Shown here piece after piece: positions 1-11,122 of a stretch of DNA of 20,928 bases. This stretch comes from Gemmatimonadota bacterium (GTDB taxonomy: Bacteria > Gemmatimonadota > Gemmatimonadetes > Longimicrobiales > Gaopeijiaceae), in contig SKVI01000023.1 of the NCBI GenBank assembly GCA_007129525.1, positions 1 to 20,928 of the forward strand, in the 5' to 3' direction. The notes under the pieces are model-generated. The model was not told the origin of the DNA. It saw only the letters and a program-made list of their open reading frames with translations, and ran no database searches. Every line of letters starts with the position of its first letter. Positions within the stretch are counted from its first letter, which is position 1. The translations under genes were made by a program, and so were the position numbers.

Positions 1-481
1 GTCGATGGAGCGATCGCGAGTGTATGCAGACATGGTCGTCGCCATTGTTGACGTGTCGAACGGACTCCAGGTATCGATCTGTCAGAGGAGCAGAACCCGT
101 GCCTCCGCTGGCCTTCCCGCCCGGCCCGGCACTTCCATCGGCCGAAAGGTCCTGCAACCGGAGGGTTTTGCCCGGATCCGGTCGACCACGGATGGGCTGC
201 GGCCTCCGCTGCCCTCCGTGGGCTCGCCCCTGGCACGTCGCACCGCTTCTTGCAGTGTGCAAGGACGAGATCCGGTGGCCGGTGGGATCCGGCCCGAGCT
301 CCGGGTGCGGGAACCGAAACGGGTGATCAGGGCACACCGGAGCGGGTGACGGGGGCTCCCGGAGCTGATACCATGACGGGCGCCGGTGCGCATGAGCGCC
401 AGGCACCCACAGCGGCAAGGGGTCAGCGGATCGCCGTCATGCGACCATCGACCAATCACCAGGGGACTGGGACCACCAGGC
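1..481. other. Leading intergenic stretch with no supported gene
   Basis: Open frames exist here on both strands, but their translations are Arg/Pro/Gly/Ser-rich, have no recognisable domain and read like shadows of G+C-rich DNA. A possible degenerate copy of the dispersed 33-bp repeat lies at 403-430: an 11-base exact match (CACCCACAGCG, 404-414) to the right-end repeat at 12678-12688, then GGGGTCAG. The stretch probably holds the promoter and leader of the epimerase gene, but I could not pick out a clear -10/-35 pair. Confidence 0.5.
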
Positions 482-1447
482 ATGAAGATTCTCGTTACCG
501 GACACGCCGGTTTCATCGGCTCGCATCTCACCGACCGACTGCTGGAGGATGGCCACGAGGTCGTGGGGATGGACAACCGCGATCCCTTCTATCCGGCACC
601 CATCAAGGAGCGAAACCTGGCCCGGGCCCGGGACCACGGGGGGTTCCTGGACCTGAACGAGGACATCTGCCAGGCGGATGCCTATGAGCAGGTCCCGGAC
701 GACGTGGAAATGGTGGTCCACCTGGCGGCCCTGGCCGGGGTGCGGCCATCCATCCAGCGTCCCCGACGCTACCAGGAGGTGAACGTGGGGGGGACCACGC
801 GCCTCCTGGAGTTCGCCCGTCGCCGGACCATCGAGCGCTTCGTCTTCGCTTCCTCCTCCTCCGTGTACGGGAACAACGACAAGGTCCCCTTCAGCGAGGA
901 TGATCCGGTGGACTATCCCATCTCCCCCTACGCCGCCACGAAGCGGTCCGGGGAGTTGTTGGCCCACACCTACGCCCACCTCTTCGGACTGAGGCTGATC
1001 TGCCTCCGCTTCTTTACCGTCTACGGCCCCCGCCAGCGCCCGGACCTGGCCATCCACAAGTTCGCCCGGCTCCTGGACCACAACGAGCCGATTCCCATGT
1101 ACGGAGACGGCACGACCCAGCGGGACTACACCTACATCGACGACGTCATCGAAGGAGTGGAGGGTGCGCTTCGCTGGACCGGCACGGCGGACCCCGGCGC
1201 CTTCCAGATCGTGAACCTGGGAGAGAGCCGGACCATCAGCCTGTCTGAGATGATCCGGATCATGGGTGAGGAGATGGGGGTGGAGCCGGAGATCGAGCGG
1301 CACCCGCCCCAGCCCGGTGACGTGGAGCGGACCTGGGCCGACGTGACCCGGGCCCGGGAGCTCCTGGGCTACGAACCGCGCACCGGATTCCGGGAGGGCG
1401 TCCGCCGCTTCGTCCGGTGGTATCGGGAGGAAGCCGCCGGGGCTTGA
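482..1447 (+). CDS. NAD-dependent UDP-sugar epimerase (UDP-glucuronate/UDP-glucose 4-epimerase type)
   Basis: This is a 321-residue extended short-chain dehydrogenase/reductase that probably interconverts C4 epimers of a nucleotide sugar for surface polysaccharide. The N-terminus has the Rossmann dinucleotide motif GHAGFIG (Gly7, Gly10, Gly13). The catalytic serine region is SSSSVYG (124-130), and the YxxxK pair is Tyr150/Lys154. The segments AGVRPSI, RFFTVYGPRQRPD and GDGTTQRDYTYIDD resemble UDP-glucuronate 4-epimerases more than generic GalE, but substrate cannot be fixed from sequence. The start at 482 puts the Rossmann strand at the extreme N-terminus, as usual in the family. An AGGGGA at 461-466 lies rather far upstream, so the ribosome site is not ideal. 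The sugar aminotransferase two genes downstream suggests a shared pathway making a surface sugar. Confidence 0.9.
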   Translation: MKILVTGHAGFIGSHLTDRLLEDGHEVVGMDNRDPFYPAPIKERNLARARDHGGFLDLNEDICQADAYEQVPDDVEMVVHLAALAGVRPSIQRPRRYQEVNVGGTTRLLEFARRRTIERFVFASSSSVYGNNDKVPFSEDDPVDYPISPYAATKRSGELLAHTYAHLFGLRLICLRFFTVYGPRQRPDLAIHKFARLLDHNEPIPMYGDGTTQRDYTYIDDVIEGVEGALRWTGTADPGAFQIVNLGESRTISLSEMIRIMGEEMGVEPEIERHPPQPGDVERTWADVTRARELLGYEPRTGFREGVRRFVRWYREEAAGA

Positions 1448-1503
1448 ATCCGCCCTGCGGCATGGCGATCATTTCGCCCGAGCCGGGTTATAAGATCGTG
1501 CGT

Positions 1504-1523
1504 CCCGGGTCGTGTGACCCGGG
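1504..1523. terminator. Perfect 8-bp inverted repeat between epimerase and TPR lipoprotein genes
   Basis: CCCGGGTC, a 4-base loop GTGT, then GACCCGGG form a perfect stem 57 bases after the epimerase stop codon. There is no T-run after it, so it may be an intrinsic terminator with a weak U-tract, an mRNA leader hairpin or a protein-binding dyad. Just upstream (1488-1496) is TTATAAGAT, one of few A+T-rich patches here and a possible -10 element for the next gene, though no good -35 precedes it. Confidence 0.3.
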
Positions 1524-1614
1524 TTGGTGCTTGCGGGCGGGCGCCCCAGAAGGTCTTGAGGGCCGACGCCCCGGAGTCCCCTCGCGTCCAGGACATCACC
1601 TCGAGGTTTGCTGC

Positions 1615-2607
1615 ATGACCACATCTTCTGACCGTCGGCCGTGGAGCGTAGCGGGAATCCCGACGGCGTTGCCGGGCTCCAGCCTCCGGGCACTCATGGC
1701 GGCCGGTTTTCTGTTGGCGGTCGTGGTGGCGGTCCTGTCGGCCTGTACGGCGGCGGGCTCCGACCATGACGCGGTGCAGCGAGGAGACGAGGCCTTCGCC
1801 CGCGGCGAGTATTCCGAGGCCCTCTCGGAGTACCGGCTGGCCATGCGCCAGGGGAGCGACGATGTCGAGGTTCTGACCCGAACGGCCCACGCCTATGCCC
1901 AGGTGGGTCGGATCGACGAAGCGCTGGACCTCTACCGTCGGGCGGTGGCGGAGGACGCAGACGTAGCCGATCTGGCCGCCGCCGATCTTCTGCGGATCGC
2001 CCGCCGGGCCACCGATCAGCGGCGCGACGGCATCATGGCGGCCGCGGCGGTGGAGGCGGCGCTGGAGCTGAGGCCGGGTGTAAACCTCAGCGGTCTGGCG
2101 CGCCCCCTGGCCGAGCACTTCTCCCGGAACGGACAATATGGGCAGGCGCTGCCCTACTACCAGAAGGCCATGGGCGAAGTAGGCGAGGATCCCATCCTGA
2201 TCCTGGAAATGGCCCGGGCCCACGAAGAACTGGGGGACTGCGAGCTGGCCCTGACCTACCTGGAGCAGATCTACGACGAGGTTCCGGTCCTGCGACGGTC
2301 CGAGGTGGAGTGGCGTCTGGGCCACTGCTCGTTCGAGATGGGCCGTGAGGCGCTGGAGGACGAGCGCCTGGACGAGGCACTGGATTTCTTCCAGGTCACC
2401 ATCCAAATGGGAGAGCCGCGCAACCGGCTGGCCCAGGCCTGGTTCGACACCGGAGAGATCCTGGCCGCCACGGGGCGCTGCAACGAGGCCATGCAGGCCT
2501 TCGATCAGGCCCAGCAGGACGATCTGGGCGGCGCGGCGCTGATTCAACGAGCGCAGGAGCGCCTGGACGCGATCCGGTTTCGTCGGGGTGGGGACGGCCC
2601 CTGTTGA
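1615..2607 (+). CDS. TPR-repeat lipoprotein
   Basis: The product is 330 residues. A hydrophobic segment (about 28-42) ends in a lipobox LSAC with Cys44, predicting lipidation and anchoring in the envelope. The mature part is helical, with tetratricopeptide-like units such as GDEAFARGEYSEALSEYRLA and AHAYAQVGRIDEALDLYRRA near the N-terminus and further units at roughly 160-320. TPR proteins serve as scaffolds, so no specific reaction can be assigned. The start at 1615 has GAGG at 1603-1606, 8 bases upstream; an internal ATG at 1696 would still leave a shorter signal peptide. It sits between the epimerase and aminotransferase genes on the same strand, so a role in polysaccharide assembly or envelope biogenesis is possible but is inference only. 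Confidence 0.82.
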   Translation: MTTSSDRRPWSVAGIPTALPGSSLRALMAAGFLLAVVVAVLSACTAAGSDHDAVQRGDEAFARGEYSEALSEYRLAMRQGSDDVEVLTRTAHAYAQVGRIDEALDLYRRAVAEDADVADLAAADLLRIARRATDQRRDGIMAAAAVEAALELRPGVNLSGLARPLAEHFSRNGQYGQALPYYQKAMGEVGEDPILILEMARAHEELGDCELALTYLEQIYDEVPVLRRSEVEWRLGHCSFEMGREALEDERLDEALDFFQVTIQMGEPRNRLAQAWFDTGEILAATGRCNEAMQAFDQAQQDDLGGAALIQRAQERLDAIRFRRGGDGPC

Positions 2608-2818
2608 GGGCTACGGCTCCCTCCGTCGACACGCGCGGCTCCTTCCCCGACACGCGCGGCACGTCCCGCGGGCCCTCACGGGCCGTCGCACGGGGCCCCG
2701 CCTCCCCTCTCCTTGTGCCGGGTGCACGGTTCCTTCGCGGGATTCCCTGGTCTGTCCACCGGCAGCGCCAGGTCTTCATGCCGAAATTCCTTCAACGTCA
2801 CGCGGGAGTTCTGAATCG

Positions 2819-3979
2819 ATGAACGTACCCCTCCTGGACCTGTCGCCGCAGTACGAGAGCATCCGGACCGAGGTGGACGAAGCGGTGCAGCGAGTGGTGG
2901 CCTCCCAGTACTTCATCCTGGGACCGGAGGTGGAGGGATTCGAGGCGGAGATGGCCGACTACCTGGGGGTTCCCCATGCGGTGGGCTGCGCCTCGGGCAC
3001 CGATGCCCTCCTCCTGCCCCTCAAGGCCCTGGAGCCCCGGCCCGGCGACGAGGTGATCATCCCGTCGTTTACCTTCTTTGCCACGGCGGGGGCGGTCTGG
3101 AATGCCGGGTTTATTCCGGTATTCTGCGACATCGACCCGGTGACCTTCAACGTCACGGGCGAGACGGTAGAATCGGTCTGGACCGACCGGACGCGGGCGG
3201 TGATTCCTGTGCACCTGTTCGGGCAGATGGCGCCCATGGCCGAGATCAACGAGTTGGCCCGGGAGCGGGGAGCAGTGGTCATCGAGGATGCGGCCCAGGC
3301 CATCGGAGCACGGCAGGACACGGGCGCGTCGTCCTCCCCTGGACCGGACTCCGGCTCCGGCGACCGGAGCGGGCAGGTCTTGGCCGGCGCGGTGGGGGAC
3401 GCGGGTGCCTTCTCCTTCTTCCCCACCAAGAACCTGGGGGGGTTCGGGGACGGGGGGATGGTCAGCTCCCGGGACGAGGCGCTGGCCGAGCAGGTGGCGA
3501 AGCTGCGGGTCCACGGTGGCCGCCAGATGTACCACCACGAGATGGTGGGCACCAACTCCCGCCTGGACGCCCTGCAGGCCGCGGTGCTCCGGGTCAAGCT
3601 CCCCCACCTGCCGGAGTGGACCGAGGCGCGGCGCACCAACGCCTGTAGGTATCATGGCGGCCTGGAGGAGGTGGATCAGGTGACGCTTCCCGAAACCCTC
3701 GAGGGCAACTACCACGTATACAATCAGTACACCGTCCGGGCTCGTCGCCGGGACGAGCTTCGGGAGCACCTGACGGGGAAGGGAATCGGGTCAGGTGTGT
3801 ACTACCCCATGCCGCTCCATCTGCAGGAGTGCTTCCGGGAGCTCGGCGGACGTGAAGGCCAGCTTCCGGAGACGGAGCGGGCATGCCGGGAGGTTCTCTC
3901 GCTGCCCATCTTCCCGGAGCTCGGAACCGAGCGCATCGACCGGGTGGTGGACGAGATCGAGAGCTTCTACAAGGAGTGA
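2819..3979 (+). CDS. DegT/DnrJ/EryC1-family PLP-dependent sugar aminotransferase (WbpE-like)
   Basis: This 386-residue fold-type I aminotransferase should transfer an amino group to a keto-sugar nucleotide for LPS, O-antigen or capsule synthesis. Family marks are FILGPEVEGFE (32-42), GCASGTDALL (56-65), IPSFTFFAT (81-89), EDAAQA (156-161, with the Asp that contacts the PLP ring nitrogen) and FFPTKNLGGFGDGG (200-213) with Lys204 as the PLP Schiff-base lysine. The C-terminal YYPMPLHLQ segment is also typical. The FFPTKNLG context resembles WbpE-type UDP-3-keto-sugar aminotransferases, but regiochemistry cannot be deduced. A Gly/Ser/Asp-rich insertion (about 166-190) lengthens a loop before the catalytic lysine. 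GGGAG at 2804-2808 lies 10 bases before the ATG. The gap before it (2608-2818) carries a short direct repeat, CGACACGCGCGGC, near 2628 and 2648. Confidence 0.92.
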   Translation: MNVPLLDLSPQYESIRTEVDEAVQRVVASQYFILGPEVEGFEAEMADYLGVPHAVGCASGTDALLLPLKALEPRPGDEVIIPSFTFFATAGAVWNAGFIPVFCDIDPVTFNVTGETVESVWTDRTRAVIPVHLFGQMAPMAEINELARERGAVVIEDAAQAIGARQDTGASSSPGPDSGSGDRSGQVLAGAVGDAGAFSFFPTKNLGGFGDGGMVSSRDEALAEQVAKLRVHGGRQMYHHEMVGTNSRLDALQAAVLRVKLPHLPEWTEARRTNACRYHGGLEEVDQVTLPETLEGNYHVYNQYTVRARRRDELREHLTGKGIGSGVYYPMPLHLQECFRELGGREGQLPETERACREVLSLPIFPELGTERIDRVVDEIESFYKE

Positions 3980-4078
3980 GCCCGGGACGTCTTGCGTCCG
4001 GAGCCGAGTTTCGCAACCGTTCAGGGCTGTACCAGCCTGGCCACGAGGCCCGATGGACCAGCCCCGTTTGAACCGCGT

Positions 4079-4096
4079 CGGACCCCCCGGGGTCCG
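4079..4096. terminator. GC-only inverted repeat upstream of the bamD-like gene
   Basis: CGGACCCC and GGGGTCCG flank two bases, giving a perfect dyad about 100 bases after the aminotransferase stop codon and 22 bases before the next start. With so small a loop the real hairpin would lose the innermost pair. There is no T-run. It could end the sugar-gene transcript, or sit in the bamD leader near the ribosome site (GGAG at 4104-4107). Confidence 0.25.
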
Positions 4097-4117
4097 GGGC
4101 CCTGGAGTCGATACGGA

Positions 4118-4885
4118 ATGAAGGGACCGAACAACGCTGCACGGAGGATCATCACTACGGTGCTGGGATTGGCGCTGATGATGGTGCTGGTCTCCGCCTG
4201 TCGGTCCGCTCCGCCCTACCAGGGCCTCGAGGCAGACGCGGTCTTCGAGATGGCTGTCCAGGCCTTCGAGGACGAAGAGTGGGGTGATGCCCGGGATGCG
4301 CTTGAGCACTTCCTGACCACGTACGCCGGCCACGGGCAGGCGGCGGAGGCCCGGATGCTGCTGGCTCGCACGTACTATAATCGAGAGGAGTACCTCTCCG
4401 CCGCTGATGAATTTCAGCGCTTCCTCCAGCTTCACCCCTCCCACGGATTGGCGCCGGAGGCCTCGCTGGGCATCTGCCGCAGTTACGTGCAACTCGCCCC
4501 CCACCCGCAGCGAGACCAGGAGTACACCGAACGGGCCCGCAACGCGTGTCGGACCACGAGCAACGAGTTCGAGGGCATGAACGTGGCCGAGGAGGCGGAT
4601 GAGCTCCGGGCCCGGATGACCAACCGCCTGGCCGAGCGTGAATACCAGATCGGTCGCTTCTACCAGCGCCGCAACGCTCACGACTCGGCCATTCTGATCT
4701 TCCAGGACCTGGTGGACTTCTATCCGGAGTCGGACTGGGCTCCGCGCGGGTTCCTGGCCCTGTACCGGTCGTACCGGGCCATCCGATGGAACGAGGAGGC
4801 GGAGGAGGTCCGGGATCGGCTCCTCTTCCTGTATCCGGATTCCGACGCCGCCCAGGAGCTGCGGGCGGAGGACGACGGGTCCTGA
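4118..4885 (+). CDS. bamD: BamD-like outer membrane protein assembly lipoprotein
   Basis: The product is 255 residues, the usual BamD size. An N-terminal hydrophobic segment ends in lipobox LVSAC with Cys28, so it should be lipidated and placed at the periplasmic side of the outer membrane. The body is TPR-like with the BamD/YfiO pattern: AVQAFEDEEWGDARDALEHF (first unit), then YYNREEYLSAADEFQRFLQLHP, then a segment with APHPQRDQEYTERA, which matches the conserved Asp-Thr/Ala stretch of BamD, and a last unit with DFYPESDWAPRGFL. BamD belongs to the complex that inserts beta-barrel proteins. The ATG at 4118 has GGAG 10 bases upstream and gives a clean signal peptide; an upstream in-frame extension looks like noise. 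nadD follows 23 bases later. A general YfiO-type TPR lipoprotein is the alternative. Confidence 0.85.
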   Translation: MKGPNNAARRIITTVLGLALMMVLVSACRSAPPYQGLEADAVFEMAVQAFEDEEWGDARDALEHFLTTYAGHGQAAEARMLLARTYYNREEYLSAADEFQRFLQLHPSHGLAPEASLGICRSYVQLAPHPQRDQEYTERARNACRTTSNEFEGMNVAEEADELRARMTNRLAEREYQIGRFYQRRNAHDSAILIFQDLVDFYPESDWAPRGFLALYRSYRAIRWNEEAEEVRDRLLFLYPDSDAAQELRAEDDGS

Positions 4886-4908
4886 GCACCGGGAAGCCGG
4901 TGGATCGG

Positions 4909-5553
4909 GTGACGGCGAAGCGGGAGCAGGAGGATCCGGGCGCGTCCGACTCCGGGAGGGGCCTGCGCCTGGGGATCATGGGTGGGACGTTCGATCCGGT
5001 GCACGCGGGGCACCTCATCGTGGCCCAGGACGTGCTCGAGGCGTTGGACCTGGACCGGATCCTCTTCGTGCCCGCGGCCCGTCCGCCGCACAAGAGCCAC
5101 GAAGAGCTGACGCCGGCTGCGTTGCGGGCTCGGATGGTCCGGAGTGCCGTCGAGGACGACCCCCGGTTCCAGGTGAGCGACCTGGAGCTCAAGCGCGCCG
5201 GAGTGTCCTACACGGTGGATACCCTGGAGGAGCTGCGGGACCAGCATCCAGAGGCTGAGCTCCACCTGATACTGGGAGCCGACCAGTGGGCTGACTTCGG
5301 TCATTGGCACAAGCCCCGGCGTATCGTCGAGCTGGCCCACCTGGTTCTCATGACCCGCGAGGGAGACCGGCCGTCGGAGGTGGACGCGGGCTTCACTGAT
5401 GGTCCGCCGCCGGAGTTCCGGGAACTCAGGGTGACCCGGGTGGAGATCTCCTCCACCCGGATCCGAGAGCGGTTGCGCACCGGTCGAGCCATTCGCTACC
5501 TGGTGCCCGAGCCGGTGCGTCGGATCATCGAGGCCGGCAAACTGTATTCGTGA
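4909..5553 (+). CDS. nadD: Nicotinate-nucleotide adenylyltransferase NadD
   Basis: NadD adenylylates nicotinate mononucleotide with ATP to give deamido-NAD in cytoplasmic NAD biosynthesis. The nucleotidyltransferase signature MGGTFDPVHAGHL lies near the N-terminus, followed by FVPAARPPHK, then GADQWADFGHWHKP, and the C-terminal ISSTRIRERLRTGR motif, all in family order. With a GTG start at 4909 the protein is 214 residues, a normal length. This start keeps the first beta-strand (LRLGIMGG); the first ATG, at 4978, would cut into it. The ribosome site is not strong (GGGAAG at 4891-4896). A GTG at 4900 is an alternative start. It begins 23 bases after bamD and probably shares its transcript. Confidence 0.93.
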   Translation: MTAKREQEDPGASDSGRGLRLGIMGGTFDPVHAGHLIVAQDVLEALDLDRILFVPAARPPHKSHEELTPAALRARMVRSAVEDDPRFQVSDLELKRAGVSYTVDTLEELRDQHPEAELHLILGADQWADFGHWHKPRRIVELAHLVLMTREGDRPSEVDAGFTDGPPPEFRELRVTRVEISSTRIRERLRTGRAIRYLVPEPVRRIIEAGKLYS

Positions 5554-5677
5554 GGGCTGTGACCTTGTGCTCCCGATCCGCTGCGACGGACGCGCACCAC
5601 GACAGCCGTTCGGGGGGACCCGGAGGGCACCTAGCCAATTGCACCGAGCTCCTGGTTGTGGCCGGGAGGGCTGCGCT

Positions 5678-8983
<3,306 letters not shown>

Positions 8984-9012
8984 TCCGGAGGCCTTCAAAC
9001 TCGAGCGGCCGG

Positions 9013-10809
9013 ATGTGCCCCCACCCTCCACCCGCTCTCTTCCGCCACGGGGTCGTGGCTTCGGTGCGGGAGCGCGTCACTACGTCCTGGCCTGTCCTGG
9101 TGGCGGTTTCCGCGCTATGGCTTCTGGTAGCGTGGATGCCGGAGGAACTCGGGGCCTGCGAAACGGAGGCTGCCTCCACACCGCCCGTTCAGGCGTTCCT
9201 CCTGTGCGCGCCGGATTCCCCGCCGTTCGTTCCGCCCTTTTCCGCCTCGGCTGGAGAGAGGGAGGCCACGGTCCGGGGCGATTCGGCCCGCTATCTCCTC
9301 ATCCACCTCGATGGGGTATCATCGGAGGTGTTCCTCAGCGAACTGGAGGCCGGGAACCTTGAGAACCTCCGGGATTTCTTTTCCGACCGTGGGATCATCG
9401 GCCACGGGGTGACCTACTACCCGCCCTTCACCTCAGCCGTGGTGAAGCGCATGCGACACGCTCAGCCCATCCACGAGGGAGAGGTCATCGCGTGGGGTGT
9501 GTATGATCCGATCCAGGAAGCCAATGAAGGTCGCGCCCGGGTGCTTCGCCGCTATGCCAGGACGGTTCCCCGCCGGGCCCGAGGCAACTTCTTTCTCGGG
9601 TTTCCCTTCATGGATCACCTGGCGGGAATGGCCATGTGGAATTCTCCGGAGCTGGTGGAGACATACGGAGTCATGGAGTACTACTGGTTCGGCACCGATA
9701 CAGCCGGGCACATCTGGGGCGAAAGCGCACAGCGCCGAAACCTTCGACGGTTCGACCGTTACTTCAGCCGAATGGTGGCCAACCTTCCCGATGACGTGAA
9801 CGTGGTGGTGTACGCCGACCACGGCATGACCTTCGGCGAGGTCTTTGACTATGACCAGGAGGTGGCGGACTTCCTGGACGGCCGAGCTCGAAACTACACC
9901 TATCCCCATGTCTACCTGCACGACCCGGAGGATCGCGCTGAAGTGGCCCGCGAGATCGTCCGTCGGACCTGGCAGGACTTCGCCTTCTACGAGGATGAGC
10001 CCGGCCGCATCGTGGGATTCGGGCCGGAGGCACGGTTCGCCTTCCACCGGGAGGGCGACGTCATCCGCTACGAGCACGATGGAGGTGATCCGTTGGGCTA
10101 CGGCGATCTGGGATATGCCGGCGAGTACCTGGAGCCGGATGACTGGCTCGCGCTGACGCATCGAGCGGAGTTTCCCTTTGCGCCGGTGCGGGTCCTGGAG
10201 CTGTTCGACAACGATTTCGTCGGGGATGTCGTCGTGGTGCTGAACGACAACCCCAAGGCCGGACCCTGGGTCTACGCCGGAAACCACCATGGCCTGAAGG
10301 CAGCCGACATGAACGTTCCCGTACTGGTCCGCGGCCCCGAGCTCGAGCACCTCTATGGGCAGGACTACGTCAGAATCGAAGACGTCCTCGAGCGAGCGTC
10401 CCCGGACCCGTTCAAGGCCAGGCCGCCGTCCCGCGAGCTCCACTCGGCAACGCTCTCGGTGCGCGACGACGACGGTCCGGCTGCTGGCGCCGAGTTCACC
10501 TTCTCCCCCCGATACCGCCTTCAGGTGGGTGCTGAGGTAGGGCCCGAAGTCGCTTCCCAGGTCTGGACCTCGGCAGATTTCCTGAGCGGATACCTCTCCC
10601 GCTTGTGGCTCGGCGTGGGGATCCGGGACGACCCGGACCAGCGGCCGCTGGCCCGGATGGACTACCAGTTCCGGGTGCGTCGCATGGGCGTGGATCTCCG
10701 ACTCACCACCGGAGAATCCACCCGCCTGGATCTCTTCTACAGGCTCAACAGGCATGTGGACCTGAAGCTGCGGGACTTAGAGGCCGTGGGAATCCGGACG
10801 CGGTTCTGA
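9013..10809 (+). CDS. Secreted type I phosphodiesterase/nucleotide pyrophosphatase-like protein with C-terminal extension
   Basis: This 598-residue member of the alkaline phosphatase superfamily (type I phosphodiesterase branch) probably hydrolyses a phosphodiester or phosphate ester outside the cytoplasm; substrate unknown. A complete metal-site set is visible: Asp100 in IHLDGVSS, nucleophile Thr140 in YPPFTSAV, Asp229 and His233 in TDTAGHIWG, Asp269 and His270 in YADHGM, and His426 in GNHHGLK. An N-terminal hydrophobic stretch (about 25-41) suggests a signal peptide or anchor. After the catalytic domain, residues about 475-598 form alternating short segments such as RLWLGVGIR and MDYQFRVRR, ending in TRF with a terminal Phe, which recalls outer-membrane beta strands. 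The start is uncertain: the ATG at 9013 has no good ribosome site at normal distance, and GTG codons follow it. It begins 29 bases after secA. Confidence 0.75.
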   Translation: MCPHPPPALFRHGVVASVRERVTTSWPVLVAVSALWLLVAWMPEELGACETEAASTPPVQAFLLCAPDSPPFVPPFSASAGEREATVRGDSARYLLIHLDGVSSEVFLSELEAGNLENLRDFFSDRGIIGHGVTYYPPFTSAVVKRMRHAQPIHEGEVIAWGVYDPIQEANEGRARVLRRYARTVPRRARGNFFLGFPFMDHLAGMAMWNSPELVETYGVMEYYWFGTDTAGHIWGESAQRRNLRRFDRYFSRMVANLPDDVNVVVYADHGMTFGEVFDYDQEVADFLDGRARNYTYPHVYLHDPEDRAEVAREIVRRTWQDFAFYEDEPGRIVGFGPEARFAFHREGDVIRYEHDGGDPLGYGDLGYAGEYLEPDDWLALTHRAEFPFAPVRVLELFDNDFVGDVVVVLNDNPKAGPWVYAGNHHGLKAADMNVPVLVRGPELEHLYGQDYVRIEDVLERASPDPFKARPPSRELHSATLSVRDDDGPAAGAEFTFSPRYRLQVGAEVGPEVASQVWTSADFLSGYLSRLWLGVGIRDDPDQRPLARMDYQFRVRRMGVDLRLTTGESTRLDLFYRLNRHVDLKLRDLEAVGIRTRF

Positions 10810-10884
10810 CGCGACGCGGGCCCCGACTCCCAGCGTAAGGGGATGAAGAACGCCGAGCGGCGGTTCACTCATCCTCCTCCTGAA

Positions 10885-10917
10885 CCCCTCCGTTCTGTCC
10901 GGAGGTGGTGTTGGTAG
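10885..10917 (-). repeat. Left copy of 33-bp repeat (inverted orientation)
   Basis: The complement of this stretch matches the right copy at 26 of 33 positions, with the last 16 bases of the motif (GGACAGAACGGAGGGG) identical. In this copy only, the core also forms a hairpin: CCTCCG, 7-base loop, CGGAGG (10887-10905). That fold is not kept in the other two copies, so conservation seems to follow the linear sequence, as expected of a protein-binding end repeat. It begins 76 bases after the phosphodiesterase stop codon. Confidence 0.7.
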
Positions 10918-10931
10918 CGCGGTGCGGTCGT

Positions 10932-10951
10932 CCCCTCCGTCCTGGTTCCGG
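10932..10951 (-). repeat. Second, partial copy of the left-end repeat
   Basis: CCCCTCCGTCCTGGTTCCGG here closely repeats the outer part of the left end (CCCCTCCGTTCTGTCCGG, 10885-10902), with one substitution and a two-base insertion, in the same orientation 47 bases further in. Doubled sites near an element end often reflect several transposase-binding sites, but a chance match in G+C-rich DNA or a local duplication is also possible. Confidence 0.45.
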
Positions 10952-11110
10952 CAGGGTCCGATTTGACCATGGTGAAGTCCCGGCCGACCCACTCTGTTTC
11001 GATCCACGCTGCAGAGCTGCAAGATCCCGGGCCAAGAGCGCGCGGGGGCGGATGCGACTGCGAGACGTGGCGGGGGCTCACGGGCCCGGCGAGGGAGACC
11101 GCTCACGACT

Positions 11111-11117
11111 GGAGGAG
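11111..11117 (+). promoter_or_regulatory. Strong ribosome binding site of the transposase-like gene
   Basis: GGAGGAG ends 5 bases before the ATG at 11123 and is one of the best Shine-Dalgarno matches in the window. It fixes the start of the gene and suggests that it is translated rather than being a chance open frame. Confidence 0.75.
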
Positions 11118-11122
11118 TCACG

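Larger units (their letters stand above)
10810..11122. other. Intergenic region holding the left end repeats
   Basis: No gene is supported here. It contains the left 33-bp inverted repeat (10885-10917), a second partial copy of its outer half (10932-10951), and the ribosome site of the transposase-like gene (GGAGGAG, 11111-11117). A TTGACC at 10963-10968 looks like a -35 box but has no matching -10 at normal spacing. Nothing else recognisable was found between 10952 and 11110. Confidence 0.5.

Noticed and set aside
5..349. A 114-residue open frame at the start of the window
   Set aside because: Composition is Arg/Pro/Ser-rich without domain, signal peptide or ribosome site; overlapping frames of similar quality exist on both strands.
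2628..2660. Short tandem CGACACGCGCGGC repeat as a CRISPR-like or regulatory array
   Set aside because: Only two copies are present, with no regular spacer; probably local duplication in a non-coding gap.
10887..10905. Hairpin in the left repeat as an intrinsic terminator of the phosphodiesterase gene
   Set aside because: The stem is not kept in the other repeat copies and no T-run follows, so repeat conservation is better explained by sequence recognition.
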